From positions 62,001-126,000 of the forward strand of contig CAZAEZ010000007.1 in assembly GCA_964484205.1 (NCBI GenBank): DNA of 64,000 bases. Reading direction: 5' to 3'. The DNA is from M3007 sp964484205 (GTDB lineage: Bacteria > Bacteroidota > Bacteroidia > Chitinophagales > Saprospiraceae). The notes beneath the pieces are model-generated. The model was not told the origin of the DNA. It saw nothing but the letters and a program-made list of their open reading frames with translations, and did not search any database. The number at the start of each line of letters is the position of its first letter. Within the stretch, counting starts at the first letter, position 1. Made by a program: the position numbers and the translations under genes. Of the stretch, positions 18,562-27,064 are shown in pieces.

Positions 18562-18806
18562 GACGATCTTTTTTAGCTTCAAAATGTATTGAACAAAAGT
18601 ACCACCGATATAACCGAAAAACCAAAAGGGTGCTTTTGGCGGGGTGTCACTTTAAAGAAAGTTTAACCAATTGGGGGGCTTTGTACGTCCTTGCGCGATT
18701 TGTGCCGCTTGTTCGGCGGAATTTACCGTTCTTTACGGCTTAGCGCCGCTTAGTCCGGCCTCGCAGCAGGGTTTAGTCTGTACCAATTTCTGTACTCTTT
18801 TTTAGT

Positions 18807-20009
18807 ATGCGACAACCCAGCATTGCCATCGTCCAGCGGGGTAGGGCCGACCGGTTCGGTATGCAGAAACTCTACCTGCGCTACGCCTGGAACTACCACA
18901 CCAATTACATCGCCCTGCCCTGGAAGCTGCTGCCCAAAGACTGGGACGCGCGGGCGCAAATCGTGAAGCCCCGCGCAACCCTAGGCGGTGAAAGCGCCGT
19001 AGTGGTGAACACCGACCTCCGCAACAAACTGAACAAGGCCAGCCTGATCGCCAATGAACTGATTGCAGGCAATATACCGCCAAGCTTCGACATCTTCCGG
19101 CAAAAATTCGAGGGCAACCGCAAGCAGTTCGCACCCTTCGCCGCCACGGCCGAGGATATCCTGAAAAAAGAACGGGATGCCCGGGAAGTGACGCCCTCTA
19201 CCTTCAAAGCCTACCGGGCCGCGCTCCGGAAATTCGTGGAAAAAGTCGGCGACTTGCCCGTGCAACAACTCACCCGCGACAAAATCCTGCAGTTCAAAAC
19301 CAAAATGGTAGCCGCCGGAAAGGAGAATATGGCGGCCCAGTACCTGCGCAACCTCAAAGTGGTGTACAACAAGGTGCTCAAGTTTCACCGGCTGAAAGAC
19401 CTGCACAATCCCTTCGAAGACCTGGATATGAAGGTGGAACGGGTGTCGGACAAGAAAAAACTGACTGTGCCGGAATACCTGGCTATCCGAAATGCGCTCA
19501 CAACCTTCCCGGAAGGCAGCACCGAACACGAAACCATCCGCCGCTTCCTGATCATGTGCCGGGGCCTGCGCTACTCCGATACCGAACAGATCAACCGGCA
19601 GGCGCACTACTTTGAAACGACCGAAGGCGATACAACCTACCGCTACCTGCTCAAATCTGCCCAGAAAACCGGCACGGAAGAAATTGTGCCCATTTCCGAA
19701 ACAGACGCCCGGGTACTGCTCAAGTGGCGCCCCGACGGTTCGCTCTTCAAAAAAACGGGCTACCACCTGTACGTCAAGCGCCTGAAACGGCTGTCGCTGC
19801 AACTCATTGGCCGGGAGATCACCACGCACTACGGCCGGCACTTCACCGGCGATCTGATCCTGAACAGCGGGCTGATGGATGCGGAGGATGTTAAGAAGAT
19901 TCTTGGGGTGACTAGTGGGCGGATTGCGGAAGTTTATGCGCAGCGGGATATTAAGGCGCTTTTGCGGCGGTTTTATGCTGCTGTGGAGGGGTTGGAGGGG
20001 GAGACGTAA
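18807..20009 (+). CDS. Tyrosine recombinase (integrase) of the mobile element
   Basis: A 400-aa site-specific recombinase of the Bacteroidota phage/ICE integrase type. An N-terminal arm-binding region and SAM-like core-binding domain (about residues 100-190) precede the catalytic domain. Catalytic residues seen are Arg in GLRYSD near 255, Lys in KSAQKTG near 290, HxxR as HYGRH near 345, and the nucleophile Tyr in AEVYAQRD near 378. The second conserved His, usually LGH, is replaced by LGV. It marks the left end of the element, since chromosomal genes lie directly left of it. The 3' end overlaps the convergent HEPN-like gene by 59 nt. No attachment site could be identified. Confidence 0.9.
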   Translation: MRQPSIAIVQRGRADRFGMQKLYLRYAWNYHTNYIALPWKLLPKDWDARAQIVKPRATLGGESAVVVNTDLRNKLNKASLIANELIAGNIPPSFDIFRQKFEGNRKQFAPFAATAEDILKKERDAREVTPSTFKAYRAALRKFVEKVGDLPVQQLTRDKILQFKTKMVAAGKENMAAQYLRNLKVVYNKVLKFHRLKDLHNPFEDLDMKVERVSDKKKLTVPEYLAIRNALTTFPEGSTEHETIRRFLIMCRGLRYSDTEQINRQAHYFETTEGDTTYRYLLKSAQKTGTEEIVPISETDARVLLKWRPDGSLFKKTGYHLYVKRLKRLSLQLIGREITTHYGRHFTGDLILNSGLMDAEDVKKILGVTSGRIAEVYAQRDIKALLRRFYAAVEGLEGET

Positions 20010-21831
20010 TACTTGCATTTACCAAATATTCAATGGCCTCCTCAACTGAAGCGTAGGGCTTTCGTTCCAACTCGTTGTACAAAATGCTCTGCCAATGTGT
20101 GACAATAGGCCTAAAAAAGAATTGTAGTCGTTCAAGAGTAGCAGGGCAGTATGTTCCTTGGTGCGAGATCAAGTTCCGCTGTTCAAATAGCTGCCAAAAG
20201 AAATCAGTATAAAAAGCGTGCCACCGTCTCTCTTCTCCCGAAGTCGTTAATTCCCGAAATCGGTTTATTAGGTCTAGCAAAAAGGGATATTGAGTGTAAC
20301 TGGCAATTTCATTTATGGTTATTTCAGGCTCTTTCCAGTTAAACTCCCTTCCGTAGAATTGCGATGGTAAGCCTGTTATCTCTCCCAAATTGTTCATCGC
20401 ATAGTTGTAAATAACTAATCCTAAGCGAGTACGGTTACTTTCATGCATGCCTTTAGACAAAACCTTACTCAAATCCGCAATAATTTTTTCACCTTTTTTA
20501 GAATCCTTATATTTCCCAAAACTGAAGTTCAATTCCCAGTATTGCCAGAAATTGGAAATCATGTCATCAGGGTCTTCACAGGATAACCCTTTGAAGAAAA
20601 TACGATTGCTGTGCTCCAACTGGTTTTTAATCTCAGATGTAATTTTATCAGGTGCAGGAATTGTATGATTGAAATCTTGCAAATTTTCTATATCATGGTT
20701 TCGAATTGTAATGTATTCTCCAATGCTATAATTTATACTAACTCCTCCCTTAGGGAACAAAATGATTGCTGGGGTTTTAACTACAACACCGCCTTTGTCG
20801 TTAAGTACATACCTTAAGGCTTCCAATGCCTGATTGGTTAAATATATCGCCTTAATTCGAGCTTGTTCCTGGGATTTAAATTGTAATGGTACTCGCGCAA
20901 TAATTGAGTTTTTTTCTCCTAAATATTCCTCAAATTTCTGTACAAGATGTTCGTTCCAACGCGCTTTATCTACCTTAACCTGGTCAGGAGTAAAAAATTT
21001 CACACCATTATATTCGAAATAAAATGCACTTGAGGTCGTCACATGTACATCATCTATTCGGATGAGCATTTCTCCGGCTTGGGTTTCTTGAAGAGCATGT
21101 AGCATGCCCTCGAATTGCTTCAAGAAACTATTCTGGCTAGTGTATTCCTTAATTGCTTTTTTGAAAGATGGTGAATGGCTTTTTGCTTTTAAATCTGGTG
21201 GCAAAGGGAATTGAACTGTATGGGGCTTCTTGCTTGTTTTGAGTTCGCCGAATGCCAGAATGCGTTTGAATACGCCATTTGAACTACCTAAATCCTTCGG
21301 ATCAAAGCCAAGTCTTAAAAATTCGGCTACCAACCATTTTGTGTGCAGGGCGATCTCGGAGCGGTGCTCATCTAAGTCATGCGAACAGCCCAGGCATGAA
21401 ACCACTGATTTTAAGACTTCATGGAAATAATTCGACCCATCCAAGCCTGCTTCACCGTTCATCTCATTGATTAGGTCCTGAACTAAACGACGAAACAACT
21501 GAAGATCGAAATCCTTTCCTGTTTTTGTTGCGAGCTGTTTCAGTTTAGCGATCAGACCTTTTCTGTGCTCCTTTTGTGCGAAAAAATCGTTTTCAGTATC
21601 GAATTCCGGTTGCCTTAGCCAAGCACAAATTGACATTCTACTGCTTTGGTGCATTTGATGCAATACTTGGCCTCGAAACATCATACGCTCCAAATAAGTC
21701 AGGTGGTTTTCCGGGAACCAATCCACTTTTTTGGTGCCCTCTAATAGCCAATAATGAAAACAGTCATGAAAATACTTGACTTTTTTATCTACAGTGGGGT
21801 TTGGGTGGTTAATATCACCTAGGGTAAGCAT
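19951..21831 (-). CDS. Large protein with C-terminal HEPN-like RNase motif
   Basis: A 626-aa protein, AT-richer than the integrase. The ATG at 21831 (MLTLGDINHPNP) is preferred to a TTG three codons upstream. I do not recognise the N-terminal 500 residues. Near residue 555 the helix ends in EQRNLISHQG, an R-x4-H motif of the kind that forms the active site of HEPN RNases, followed by a further amphipathic helix. Such proteins are often stand-alone abortive-infection or toxin effectors. The last residues (SPPPTPPQQHKTAAKAP) are encoded over the 3' end of the integrase. The HEPN assignment rests on one motif. Confidence 0.5.
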   Translation of the reverse strand: MLTLGDINHPNPTVDKKVKYFHDCFHYWLLEGTKKVDWFPENHLTYLERMMFRGQVLHQMHQSSRMSICAWLRQPEFDTENDFFAQKEHRKGLIAKLKQLATKTGKDFDLQLFRRLVQDLINEMNGEAGLDGSNYFHEVLKSVVSCLGCSHDLDEHRSEIALHTKWLVAEFLRLGFDPKDLGSSNGVFKRILAFGELKTSKKPHTVQFPLPPDLKAKSHSPSFKKAIKEYTSQNSFLKQFEGMLHALQETQAGEMLIRIDDVHVTTSSAFYFEYNGVKFFTPDQVKVDKARWNEHLVQKFEEYLGEKNSIIARVPLQFKSQEQARIKAIYLTNQALEALRYVLNDKGGVVVKTPAIILFPKGGVSINYSIGEYITIRNHDIENLQDFNHTIPAPDKITSEIKNQLEHSNRIFFKGLSCEDPDDMISNFWQYWELNFSFGKYKDSKKGEKIIADLSKVLSKGMHESNRTRLGLVIYNYAMNNLGEITGLPSQFYGREFNWKEPEITINEIASYTQYPFLLDLINRFRELTTSGEERRWHAFYTDFFWQLFEQRNLISHQGTYCPATLERLQFFFRPIVTHWQSILYNELERKPYASVEEAIEYLVNASITSPPPTPPQQHKTAAKAP

Positions 21832-22071
21832 TTTTCTCAAATAAAATTAAATGGAGGAAGAACCCTTATAAAGTAAGGAAGGTTCCCAGGTTTCTTTATT
21901 ACTCAAACATGTCTTTTTTTATATTATTCTGTACTGCAAAATCTGATGTAATGTCTTGTATTCGAATTTTTCTTGTAACCGTTGCATATTCGTGTCCAAA
22001 ATCCTTATAACTTTACTCATCAAAGGCATATTTCTTTGATATTCCCGGCAGTTCATTTGAAATAAAAACAA

Positions 22072-22587
22072 ATGCAGGATATTTCTCCTTTCATCCACGC
22101 TCTCCAAGCCCAGCTCCGTATCGAAATGTCCCGCGCCGGCATCTCCTACGAAGACGCAGCCCACCCCCTAGGCTACGCCAACAAATCCTCCATAGCCCGC
22201 CTCCTAACCAAAGATCGCATGAGCCTGGAGGACACCATAAAACTAATGATCCTTTGCAAAACAGAGTCCATCGCACTAACTAAGCCGTTCAAATTCAAAA
22301 TTGAAGTAAAAGCCAGCACCATGGCCCAGGCTGATGCACTGATGGATGCGCTAAGGGTATCCGTATTTAAGGAGGGTACGACCGAGCGCTACCGTCTGCC
22401 CGATGGACTTTCCTGGGAAAAAGTAGCTGAGCATACCGGTTTTGAATCGGGTAAAAGCGCCAGAAAATCCTGGTTTCTCCTGCAGACGCCGGTGTATTTG
22501 GTAGTGGGGTTGCTGCGGTTGTTGGGGAAAGAGGTGCATGAAGTGTCGAAGGGCAAGACAAGTCTGAGCGTTATTCAGGATATTTGA
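22072..22587 (+). CDS. Small protein with probable N-terminal HTH
   Basis: A 171-aa protein. Residues about 14-60 (LRIEMSRAGISYEDAAHPLGYANKSSIARLL) look like a helix-turn-helix of the Cro/repressor kind, so a regulatory role for this end of the element is possible. The rest contains a second possible wHTH-like stretch (LSWEKVAEHTGFESGKSARKSWF). It is divergent from the HEPN-like gene at 19951 across 240 nt, where both promoters should lie. No family is recognised. Confidence 0.5.
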   Translation: MQDISPFIHALQAQLRIEMSRAGISYEDAAHPLGYANKSSIARLLTKDRMSLEDTIKLMILCKTESIALTKPFKFKIEVKASTMAQADALMDALRVSVFKEGTTERYRLPDGLSWEKVAEHTGFESGKSARKSWFLLQTPVYLVVGLLRLLGKEVHEVSKGKTSLSVIQDI

Positions 22588-22689
22588 AGAAGTTCTACTG
22601 GTGAAACAGAACTAATTATGGATTCGAACAAAATCTGTACGCTTTCCAGTTGTAAAAAAAGGCCGCTTTCTGGGTCATTGCTCATACTA

Positions 22690-23496
22690 CTAACCTGAAT
22701 CTTGATGGTATTTAAGATATCCAGGCTTTAAAAGTTTTATTAAGTCATGCACAGATTCAAAGTATATTTCGAGGTTCAGTTTTAACATTTCGTAAAATGT
22801 GGTTGAGTGACTTTGATTAAGCACCTCTGAACTTTCTGATTTCAGATGCACAAATCCGTTTCTGATTTGCGAAATGAAATCAATTTTATCTACCATGTCT
22901 GGATATAAACCTGTCAAATCGATGTTTTTTACGAATGGAATGACCTTCTTAAGTTTTTCAACAAATGGAAGCCAAAATACTTTTTCTTTTCCAAGGTAAA
23001 CGCGGTTCCCTTCCTTGTCTGTTGTTGGGTAGGAGATGTCATCAGGGATTAGTTCATTAATGAAGGCTTCGACAGCCGCATGGAGCATAATGATCGAACA
23101 AATCCGATATTGAAGAATGGAATTAAATATCCCGCTTGTGGTATCTGATGTAGCATCATATATCTGTGTTTCTCCGTCTATCGTAGGTATGACAGAATCT
23201 GGGAAACCTTGTTGAATGATTACCTGTGACGTAAGGAGCATTTTTTCTGCTGTCTCTAAGTACAGCAAAACAGGGTCGGGGAAAATACCCTGGATAAAAC
23301 CATTTTCAGTCTTTACTGGTAATAAGATAACAAACCTTCTTTCTCCATTTGCATACTGCATGACGCTGATCTTTTCTTTGTTTTGAAGTTTTTTCCCTGC
23401 AATTGGGTCATCGTTAACATCATTTTGAATGTTGAACATTACTTCATCAGTCAGCAAAAAATTTGCGTAAGGGGGTATGATAAAAGAGGATTTCAT
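22690..23496 (-). CDS. HEPN-like protein of unknown function
   Basis: A 268-aa protein from AT-rich DNA. The helical C-terminal half has HAAVEAFINELIPDD near residue 140 and QIRNGFVHLKS near 212. The second is an R-x4-H motif with the N after R that is common in HEPN RNases. The N-terminal half is a beta-rich region of unknown type. It could be an RNase toxin or a non-catalytic HEPN protein. The neighbouring gene at 22072 converges on it; no clear antitoxin is next to it. About 270 nt without features separates it from the M15 peptidase. Confidence 0.5.
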   Translation of the reverse strand: MKSSFIIPPYANFLLTDEVMFNIQNDVNDDPIAGKKLQNKEKISVMQYANGERRFVILLPVKTENGFIQGIFPDPVLLYLETAEKMLLTSQVIIQQGFPDSVIPTIDGETQIYDATSDTTSGIFNSILQYRICSIIMLHAAVEAFINELIPDDISYPTTDKEGNRVYLGKEKVFWLPFVEKLKKVIPFVKNIDLTGLYPDMVDKIDFISQIRNGFVHLKSESSEVLNQSHSTTFYEMLKLNLEIYFESVHDLIKLLKPGYLKYHQDSG

Positions 23497-23766
23497 AGCA
23501 ACTAATATTCGCGGATAAGGAATAATTTATGATTGATGAATACCTATAACCCCGCGAAAGGTAAAGGAGTTTCCCTAAAGATAGGGACAACTAATTCTAC
23601 ACTTGTTTTAGCAATCGGTGTCCACTGGCGTATACCCTACCTCAGCGCTGGCAAGTCAACACGCTGGGTATGCCAATCTATAATCTAAAAGGAGTAACAA
23701 AGCCAGGATTTTAGAAAATTCCACAATCAATTTTTGAGAATCACTCGAGATATTTGAATCTCGCTA

Positions 23767-24381
23767 TCAAACCGCAAACGGATCAAAAGGAAAAGCAGAA
23801 AAATCCCCACCCCGAAAAACCCCACTCACCGCACCATTCCAGGCCACACCAGCGCGCTTAGCTGGATCACAATCCAAATGAATGAAAGTCCCATAAATCC
23901 CAAACCGGTTAAACCCAGCCCCACGCGCCGCCCGTACAATCCGGATTTTCTGCTCCAACGTGCTGGCAGCGATATCCGCAGCCCAGCCACTCAGGTGGGC
24001 GGAATTGGAAACGCCGCCAACAGCAGCATTCCGCGCAGCAGTGCGGTAGCCGGAAGTCACACGAAAGGGAATCCCCGCTTCTTCCCGCGCCGCATCCAGC
24101 ATTTTCAGGAATTTGATTTTCATGTTGACCCCACTGCCCGGCAGGTCTTTGGAGTCAAATTCAGAAATGTCAAAGTGCCGAAGTTGAACAGGCTTTTGAG
24201 CGTAGCTGAGTTCCGGATCGGTTAAAACCGGAGACTGACCAACAGCGCCACCTTCCGCATCCCACTGTCCGCCGGGGCCAAGGCCATCGCGAAAAAAGCG
24301 ACGGTAAAGCCACCAGCTAAGGCCAGTAAGGCCTAGAAAAAGCGATGCAGCCAGTAGTGCGTACTTGGTTTTAGGTTTCAT
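23767..24381 (-). CDS. Membrane-anchored M15-family peptidase (D-Ala-carboxypeptidase/endolysin type)
   Basis: A 204-aa protein starting at the ATG at 24381 (MKPKTKYALLAASLFLGL), which overlaps the stop of the muramidase gene by four bases. An N-terminal transmembrane segment (about 7-25) is followed by an M15 zinc-peptidase domain. SGYRTAARNAAVGGVSNSAHLSGWAADI supplies the family's SxHxxGxAxD zinc site, and FIHLDCD the second His. Such enzymes cut peptidoglycan peptides. Paired with a muramidase on the same transcript it forms a two-enzyme lysis or wall-entry module. Confidence 0.8.
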   Translation of the reverse strand: MKPKTKYALLAASLFLGLTGLSWWLYRRFFRDGLGPGGQWDAEGGAVGQSPVLTDPELSYAQKPVQLRHFDISEFDSKDLPGSGVNMKIKFLKMLDAAREEAGIPFRVTSGYRTAARNAAVGGVSNSAHLSGWAADIAASTLEQKIRIVRAARGAGFNRFGIYGTFIHLDCDPAKRAGVAWNGAVSGVFRGGDFSAFPFDPFAV

Positions 24382-25094
24382 AGCGCAATAGTTTTTAAGC
24401 GGTAGTACAGCAAGGCAATCAAGCCAAAAAGCAAAGCCAGTGCCGTCCAAACCCAAATAGCATCATCCGAATTTTTGAACATGCCGGAGACGCGGCGCTG
24501 CCAGAGTTCGGCTTGGTAGTTGGGCGCCGGCGTTTCGGTGACCGGCGTTTCCGGCAGCGGCGGGAAGTAGCGGTTCATCCGGTTTGTCCAGCCAGCGGTA
24601 TAGGTGGCATTGCCCAGCGAGAGCAGGTAGGAAAGCCAGGCTGCGCGGTAGGAATTGTACAGGCCGGATTTGTCCTTGGCGACTTCCACATTGACGGCGG
24701 CCAGGCTGCGGCTGCCCATGATGCCGTCCACGGCGAGGGAATAACCGCGCTGATTCAGGGCTTGTTGCAGGGTTTTGGCCGCGGCGCTGGGGTTGCCGTA
24801 AAAAGCGTTGAACACCAGTTCGGCAAAATCCTGGTCGTAAATTTCCCAGATGCGCCAGCGGCGGCCCCACCAGTCCAGGAAGTCGCGGGCCTGGGCTTGA
24901 GTGAGGTTTCGCATGGTTTCAACACCCGGACAGCGCTGGCCGGAGTAGTCCTGCCAGGCATTCGGGGTGATGCCGTATTTGGTGCCGGCGTTGATGCCGC
25001 AGCGGTTGTAGTTACCGTGGTCGGCGGACTGGTTTTGGTAGCCGCCTTCGGCAGCGAGAATTTTTTCGAAAAAAGCTTGGCTTAGGCTGGACAT
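24378..25094 (-). CDS. Glycoside hydrolase 108-type muramidase with C-terminal membrane anchor
   Basis: A 238-aa protein. Residues 5-50 carry the GH108 pattern: FFEKILAAEGGYQNQSADHGNYNRCGINAGTKYGIT, with the catalytic Glu in AAEGGY. A peptidoglycan-binding-like C-terminal part of the domain (LQQALNQRGYSLAVDGIMGSRSLAAV) follows. A Pro/Thr linker then leads to one transmembrane helix near residues 212-230. Phage members are endolysins; the C-terminal anchor is unusual for a soluble endolysin and suits a virion- or membrane-bound enzyme. It is upstream of and overlaps the M15 peptidase. Confidence 0.8.
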   Translation of the reverse strand: MSSLSQAFFEKILAAEGGYQNQSADHGNYNRCGINAGTKYGITPNAWQDYSGQRCPGVETMRNLTQAQARDFLDWWGRRWRIWEIYDQDFAELVFNAFYGNPSAAAKTLQQALNQRGYSLAVDGIMGSRSLAAVNVEVAKDKSGLYNSYRAAWLSYLLSLGNATYTAGWTNRMNRYFPPLPETPVTETPAPNYQAELWQRRVSGMFKNSDDAIWVWTALALLFGLIALLYYRLKTIAL

Positions 25095-25116
25095 GGGGCG
25101 ATTTTGATGGGAAAAG

Positions 25117-25190
25117 TTGCGGGGGGAGGACTCGAACCTCCGACCCCCAGATCATGAGTCTGGTACGCTGACCATCTGCGCTACCCCGCT
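25117..25190 (-). tRNA. tRNA with CAU anticodon (Met, or Ile2 if lysidine-modified)
   Basis: The minus strand folds into a full cloverleaf of 74 nt: acceptor GCGGGG paired with CCCCGC, D-arm GCGC/GCGT, anticodon stem CCAGA/TCTGG with loop CTCATGA, and T-stem GGAGG/CCTCC with loop TTCGAGT. The anticodon is CAU. Pair 1:72 is A:A and no CCA is encoded. The anticodon stem lacks the three G-C pairs of initiator tRNA and position 11:24 is C:G, so it is not fMet. It sits between element genes, as tRNAs of large phages often do. Confidence 0.85.
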
Positions 25191-25199
25191 TCGTAAGTT

Positions 25200-26708
25200 T
25201 TAGCGTTTCCCATTGCGAATCGCCGCCAGCGTTTCCTTAAAAACTTGCGCGTACGATTTAGTTCCCGCATAGCCCTCCCACCGCTTCGCCGTCTGCTGAT
25301 GCACCCATTTCAGGTACTCCCGGCTGTGCGCCAATTCCTGGCGGATACACTTGCCGGCAAACACCTGGTACAAGCGCTTTTGCTTTTCGGTGGAACAAGC
25401 CCCGTTGCGGTAGCACTCAACATACAACGCCTTACTCACCCGCTTGCAGGATTGCCCGAAAGGATGGCGGTAAAACTCCGTCATGGCGTCCTTGCCCAGC
25501 AGCACCAGATAGGCGTCGCGGCGTGGCTTTTCGGCGCTGGTTAACCGCCCGCTTTCGGGACAAAGCGTGAAGTAGCGCACATCGGCAAAAAGATCCATCC
25601 AATCATACACCCGGACTTTGAGCAGGATTTTATTGTCAGCCTTCAGGTAATACACCCCGGTGATCTTGTCCTTCGACTCGCCGTCGTGCCAGCGCAGGCG
25701 CATACCTTCGAGAAAGGTCATCAACGCAGGCGATTTGGCTTTTTCGCGGCTGAACGTGCATTTGGCGGTAGGCTTTTTGGCTTTGACCGCGCGGTAGGCC
25801 GTCTCATCATCTTCCGGTTGGGACTTGGCGGCTGCTTCGGGCGGTTCGCTTTCATTGAGGTCGAAGGTGACAGTGCCGTCTTTTTTCGGCTCGATTTGGG
25901 CTTTGCCTTCGATTTCAAAATGCTGATCCACGGCTTTGCCTTCAATCACCGTCATGGGCGTACCATCGGGGTGCGCGAGGATTTTATCGCCTTTGGCCGG
26001 GTCAGCCACGGTGGGCGCCTCGATTTCGACTTTTTCGGTGGGCGTCACCAGCACCACCTCGTTCTCATCGCAGTCGGTGCGGCTGGCGACCTCGGCTTTG
26101 GCAATGAGTTTTTTCGGCAGGCGCTTTTTGTACACGGCTAAGGGTATGGCTTCACCGGCGGCTGCGCCTTTTTCTACCTTGACAATCGCCGAAGGTTGCA
26201 CCATCAGCCCACGTTTTTTGCCGGTGGCCGGATCAGTGAAACTGACCTGGTGGCCGCCGCCATTGCGGGCTTTTAGGCTGGTGATTACGCCGGTTATTGT
26301 TTTGCCTTTGATTTCAGCATGTACGGTGTCGCCTACTTGCAACAGTTTGCCGTTTTTATCCAGGCCGTACTGCACCTGGCCGTCCTTGCCGGCGCCGATT
26401 TGGTATTGTTTGCCGTCGATGGTTGTGGTTTCGGAATAGGGCGACGCTTGTTTTTTGGCTCGCTTTTCTTTGGGTTTTGGGCCGCGTTTCAAGGGTGTGG
26501 GCGGACTGGTTGCAAGGGGCGCTTCCGTTTCGGCGCCGGCCAGTTCGCCCTGGGCGAGTTCGTACAGGTCGCGGTCGTTTTCGGCAAAAACTTCGTACAA
26601 GTCAGCGTCGAAGTTGTCGCTATCACTTTTCAGGCTTTCGATCTCCCGGCGCAAATCCGGCTGGAGTTTGGTCAGTTGGGAGGAGGTTAGTTGGGCGGTT
26701 TTATACAT
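25200..26708 (-). CDS. Element protein of unknown function
   Basis: A 502-aa protein I do not recognise. It starts with a helical charged region, then a Lys/Pro-rich linker (residues about 70-95). A series of small beta segments follows (LQVGDTVHAEIKGKTITGVITSLKARNGG resembles an SH3-like barrel near 125-155). The C-terminal 180 residues are Cys- and Arg-rich and mostly helical (CPESGRLTSAEKPRRDAYLVLLG, CIRQELAHSREYLKWVHQQTAKRWEGY). It may bind nucleic acid. It lies between the tRNA and a small gene in the leftward backbone operon, with 2 nt to the gene upstream. Confidence 0.6.
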   Translation of the reverse strand: MYKTAQLTSSQLTKLQPDLRREIESLKSDSDNFDADLYEVFAENDRDLYELAQGELAGAETEAPLATSPPTPLKRGPKPKEKRAKKQASPYSETTTIDGKQYQIGAGKDGQVQYGLDKNGKLLQVGDTVHAEIKGKTITGVITSLKARNGGGHQVSFTDPATGKKRGLMVQPSAIVKVEKGAAAGEAIPLAVYKKRLPKKLIAKAEVASRTDCDENEVVLVTPTEKVEIEAPTVADPAKGDKILAHPDGTPMTVIEGKAVDQHFEIEGKAQIEPKKDGTVTFDLNESEPPEAAAKSQPEDDETAYRAVKAKKPTAKCTFSREKAKSPALMTFLEGMRLRWHDGESKDKITGVYYLKADNKILLKVRVYDWMDLFADVRYFTLCPESGRLTSAEKPRRDAYLVLLGKDAMTEFYRHPFGQSCKRVSKALYVECYRNGACSTEKQKRLYQVFAGKCIRQELAHSREYLKWVHQQTAKRWEGYAGTKSYAQVFKETLAAIRNGKR

Positions 26709-26710
26709 AG

Positions 26711-27064
26711 TCAGGCTGCTTTTTGGGATTTAAGTTTGAGGATTCGGATGCGGGCGGCTTGGGCCTTGGCTTTGGCTTGGGCCAGGCGCAGGCGTTTATC
26801 CGTCGCAACTTCCGCTTTAACCGCCTGCATCGTCCCTTCCCAAAATCCTTTTTGCGTAAGCAGTTCATGCATAGCCGCATCCAGTTTTTGGGCGGTTTCA
26901 TGCGGCTGGGTAAAATCCGCCGAAGCGTTTTTCACCAAATAATAGGAGGATACCAGGCGCAGCGGCTCGCCGGTTTGGGCGATGATCTGCTCCTGGCGGG
27001 CGATGGGAACCTCGTCGAGGCGGGCGATTTGCGGGGGCGTGAGGTTTTGGAGTTGATAGGTCAT
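26711..27064 (-). CDS. Small helical element protein
   Basis: A 117-aa protein with no family recognised. It is almost fully helical and ends in an Ala/Lys/Arg-rich tail (AQAKAKAQAARIRILKLKSQ). The start overlaps the helicase stop by 4 nt (ATGA), so translation is probably coupled to the helicase. Confidence 0.6.
   Translation of the reverse strand: MTYQLQNLTPPQIARLDEVPIARQEQIIAQTGEPLRLVSSYYLVKNASADFTQPHETAQKLDAAMHELLTQKGFWEGTMQAVKAEVATDKRLRLAQAKAKAQAARIRILKLKSQKAA

Noticed and set aside
18583..18806. tRNA or clear attachment site at the left end of the element
   Set aside because: No cloverleaf can be drawn in this gap and the right end lies outside the window, so no repeated core can be compared.
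25117..25190. Initiator tRNA-fMet because of the CAU anticodon and mismatched first pair
   Set aside because: The anticodon stem is CCAGA/TCTGG, without the three G-C pairs, and the 11:24 pair is C:G, both elongator traits.
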